From NCBI GenBank assembly GCA_000431135.1, contig HF987885.1:30545-45836 (forward strand): a DNA stretch of 15,292 bases, read 5' to 3'. Shown here one piece after another: positions 14,052 through 15,292 of the stretch. Made by a program: the position numbers and the translations under genes. The notes under the pieces were generated by a model. The model was not told where the DNA came from. It did no database searches and was given only the letters and a program-made list of their open reading frames with translations. Source of the stretch: Clostridium sp. CAG:590 (GTDB lineage Bacteria; Bacillota; Clostridia; Lachnospirales; Lachnospiraceae). Every line of letters begins with the position of its first letter. Position 1 is the stretch's first letter.

Positions 14052-15292
14052 ATGCGTATTGGAGTTGGAAGAAAGAAATTAAGAATGGGCGATCTGCTTG
14101 TTGCGGCAGGGGCAATTACCGAGGAGCAGTTGCAGCAGGCACTGACGTTACAGAAGGAGAAAGGACAGAAGTTAGGAAGAACACTTGTCGAAGAGGGGTT
14201 CATCAGTCAGGAACTTCTGATTGCAGTATTAACACAGCAGTTAGGAGTGGAATTCATTGATCTGAAGGCATGCAAGTTTGATGATGATGTACTGAATCTG
14301 ATACCGGAAGATATCGTTATGAAGTACAATGCGGTTCCGTTAGGATATGATGAGAACAATCCGAATGTACTGAGGGTGGCAATGGCGGATCCGATGGATA
14401 TTATTGCTACAGATGATATTTCCATTGTTACCGGGTGTCAGATCGAAGTGCTGCTTGCAATGGAAGAAGACATCCAGTCTACGATTGGCAAATATTATGG
14501 TAATCACCAGGCGATGGAAGCTGCGGAAGCATACCGAAAAGAACGTGAACAGAGTATGCTTTCAGAGGCGGAAGAGGAAGAAGCCAATGCAGATATTGAG
14601 AATTCGCCGATTGTATTATTGGTAAAACAGATATTAGAGGGCGGTGTAAGACAGAGAGCATCCGATATTCATATCGAACCGTTAGAGTCTTCGGTTCGTG
14701 TCCGTTATCGTATTGATGGTGTACTGAAACAGGTAATGTCGTATGACTACTCCCTGCTTTCCGGCATCTGTGCACGTCTGAAGATTATGGGTGGTATGGA
14801 TATTTCGGAGAAACGTAAACCACAGGATGGTCGTATCTCTATTATGGTTGACCGGAGAGAGTTTGATATCCGTGTGTCTATGCTGCCAACAGTATATGGA
14901 GAGAAGACGGTTATGCGTCTTACTTCGAAGGAAGGTCTGACCAGACCGAAGTCCGGACTTGGTTTCTCGCCGGAAGAGGAAAAGGTATTCGATGGAATCT
15001 TAAGTAATCCACATGGAATTATCCTGGTAACAGGACCTACCGGTTCCGGTAAATCTACTACACTGTATACCGCGCTTAGTGAGCTGAATACAGAGGAAGT
15101 TAATATCATCACCGTTGAGGATCCAGTTGAGGCGAATATCGATGGAATCAATCAGTGTCAGGTTAATGAGAAAGCAGAGATGACATTTGCGGCTGCCTTA
15201 CGTTCTATCCTGCGTCAGGATCCGGATATCATCATGATCGGTGAGATTCGAGACGGCGAGACAGCGGGCATTGCGGGTAAGGCCGCTATTAC
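14052..15292 (+). CDS. type IV pilus / type II secretion assembly ATPase (PilB/GspE), 3' end outside window
   Basis: Cytoplasmic hexameric ATPase that powers pilin polymerisation at the inner membrane. The 413 visible residues are read in one open frame to the window edge. The N-terminal MshEN domain (about 8-70) has two repeats, RMGDLLVAAGAITEEQLQQA and KLGRTLVEEGFISQELL, in the pattern that binds cyclic di-GMP in MshE. A Glu-rich linker follows (about 160-184), then the N2 domain with RASDIHIEP (202-210). Walker A is GPTGSGKST (328-336), the aspartate box VEDPVE (355-360), and Walker B PDIIMIGEIRD (391-401). The sequence stops just before the usual SALTGH/His-box region. ATG has GAGAGG 8 bases upstream and follows an extended -10 promoter. 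Downstream pilus genes would be expected but are not visible. PilB and GspE cannot be told apart from this part. Confidence 0.93.
   Translation, partial: MRIGVGRKKLRMGDLLVAAGAITEEQLQQALTLQKEKGQKLGRTLVEEGFISQELLIAVLTQQLGVEFIDLKACKFDDDVLNLIPEDIVMKYNAVPLGYDENNPNVLRVAMADPMDIIATDDISIVTGCQIEVLLAMEEDIQSTIGKYYGNHQAMEAAEAYRKEREQSMLSEAEEEEANADIENSPIVLLVKQILEGGVRQRASDIHIEPLESSVRVRYRIDGVLKQVMSYDYSLLSGICARLKIMGGMDISEKRKPQDGRISIMVDRREFDIRVSMLPTVYGEKTVMRLTSKEGLTRPKSGLGFSPEEEKVFDGILSNPHGIILVTGPTGSGKSTTLYTALSELNTEEVNIITVEDPVEANIDGINQCQVNEKAEMTFAAALRSILRQDPDIIMIGEIRDGETAGIAGKAAI

Overview
The window looks like a chromosomal segment of a low-GC, spore-forming Clostridia member, most likely Lachnospiraceae. I infer this from the gene content and order (IreB, RuvX, DUF1292 protein, RNase J, YlbF, short MltG-like protein, O-methyltransferase, U32 protein), from strong AGGAGG-type ribosome binding sites, and from a sporulation sigma-K gene. 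No tRNA, rRNA, CRISPR array, insertion sequence or prophage gene was seen. The longest gene-free gaps are 119 and 160 bases, and both are described as regulatory regions.

Region 1 (1-3196) is clearly AT-richer than the rest: 15 of the first 60 bases are G or C, against 25 of 60 at 9001-9060. It holds four tightly packed genes: the end of a CDP-glycerol glycerophosphotransferase-like protein, a SAM methyltransferase, a HAD-fold protein lacking key catalytic residues, and an NTP (probably cytidylyl) transferase. Together they look like the tail of a horizontally variable cell-surface polymer cluster.

Region 2 (3232-6095) begins with a small membrane protein bearing a C-terminal zinc ribbon. 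It continues with a cysteine desulfurase and ThiI, a pair expected to make 4-thiouridine in tRNA. A lone minus-strand gene (6174-6404) encodes an HPr-like protein without the phosphocarrier histidine and has its own promoter and terminator.

Region 3 (6524-13282) is a long plus-strand housekeeping series. mtaB (tRNA ms2t6A37) comes first. A likely promoter at 7829-7857 then precedes ireB, ruvX, a DUF1292 gene, RNase J, a YlbF-family gene, a catalytic-domain-less MltG-like gene, a TrmR-type methyltransferase and a TrhP-type U32 protein. The last two probably cooperate in wobble 5-methoxyuridine synthesis, so the window carries three separate tRNA modification systems.

Region 4 (13259-15292) has sigK on the minus strand, overlapping the U32 gene tail-to-tail by 24 bases. 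Divergent from it is a type IV pilus/type II secretion assembly ATPase with an MshEN (c-di-GMP-binding type) N-terminus, cut off by the window edge.

No wholly new system is proven. The best leads are the degenerate HAD protein in the surface-polymer cassette, the His-less HPr, the MltG remnant with no lytic domain, and the pro-sequence-less SigK.
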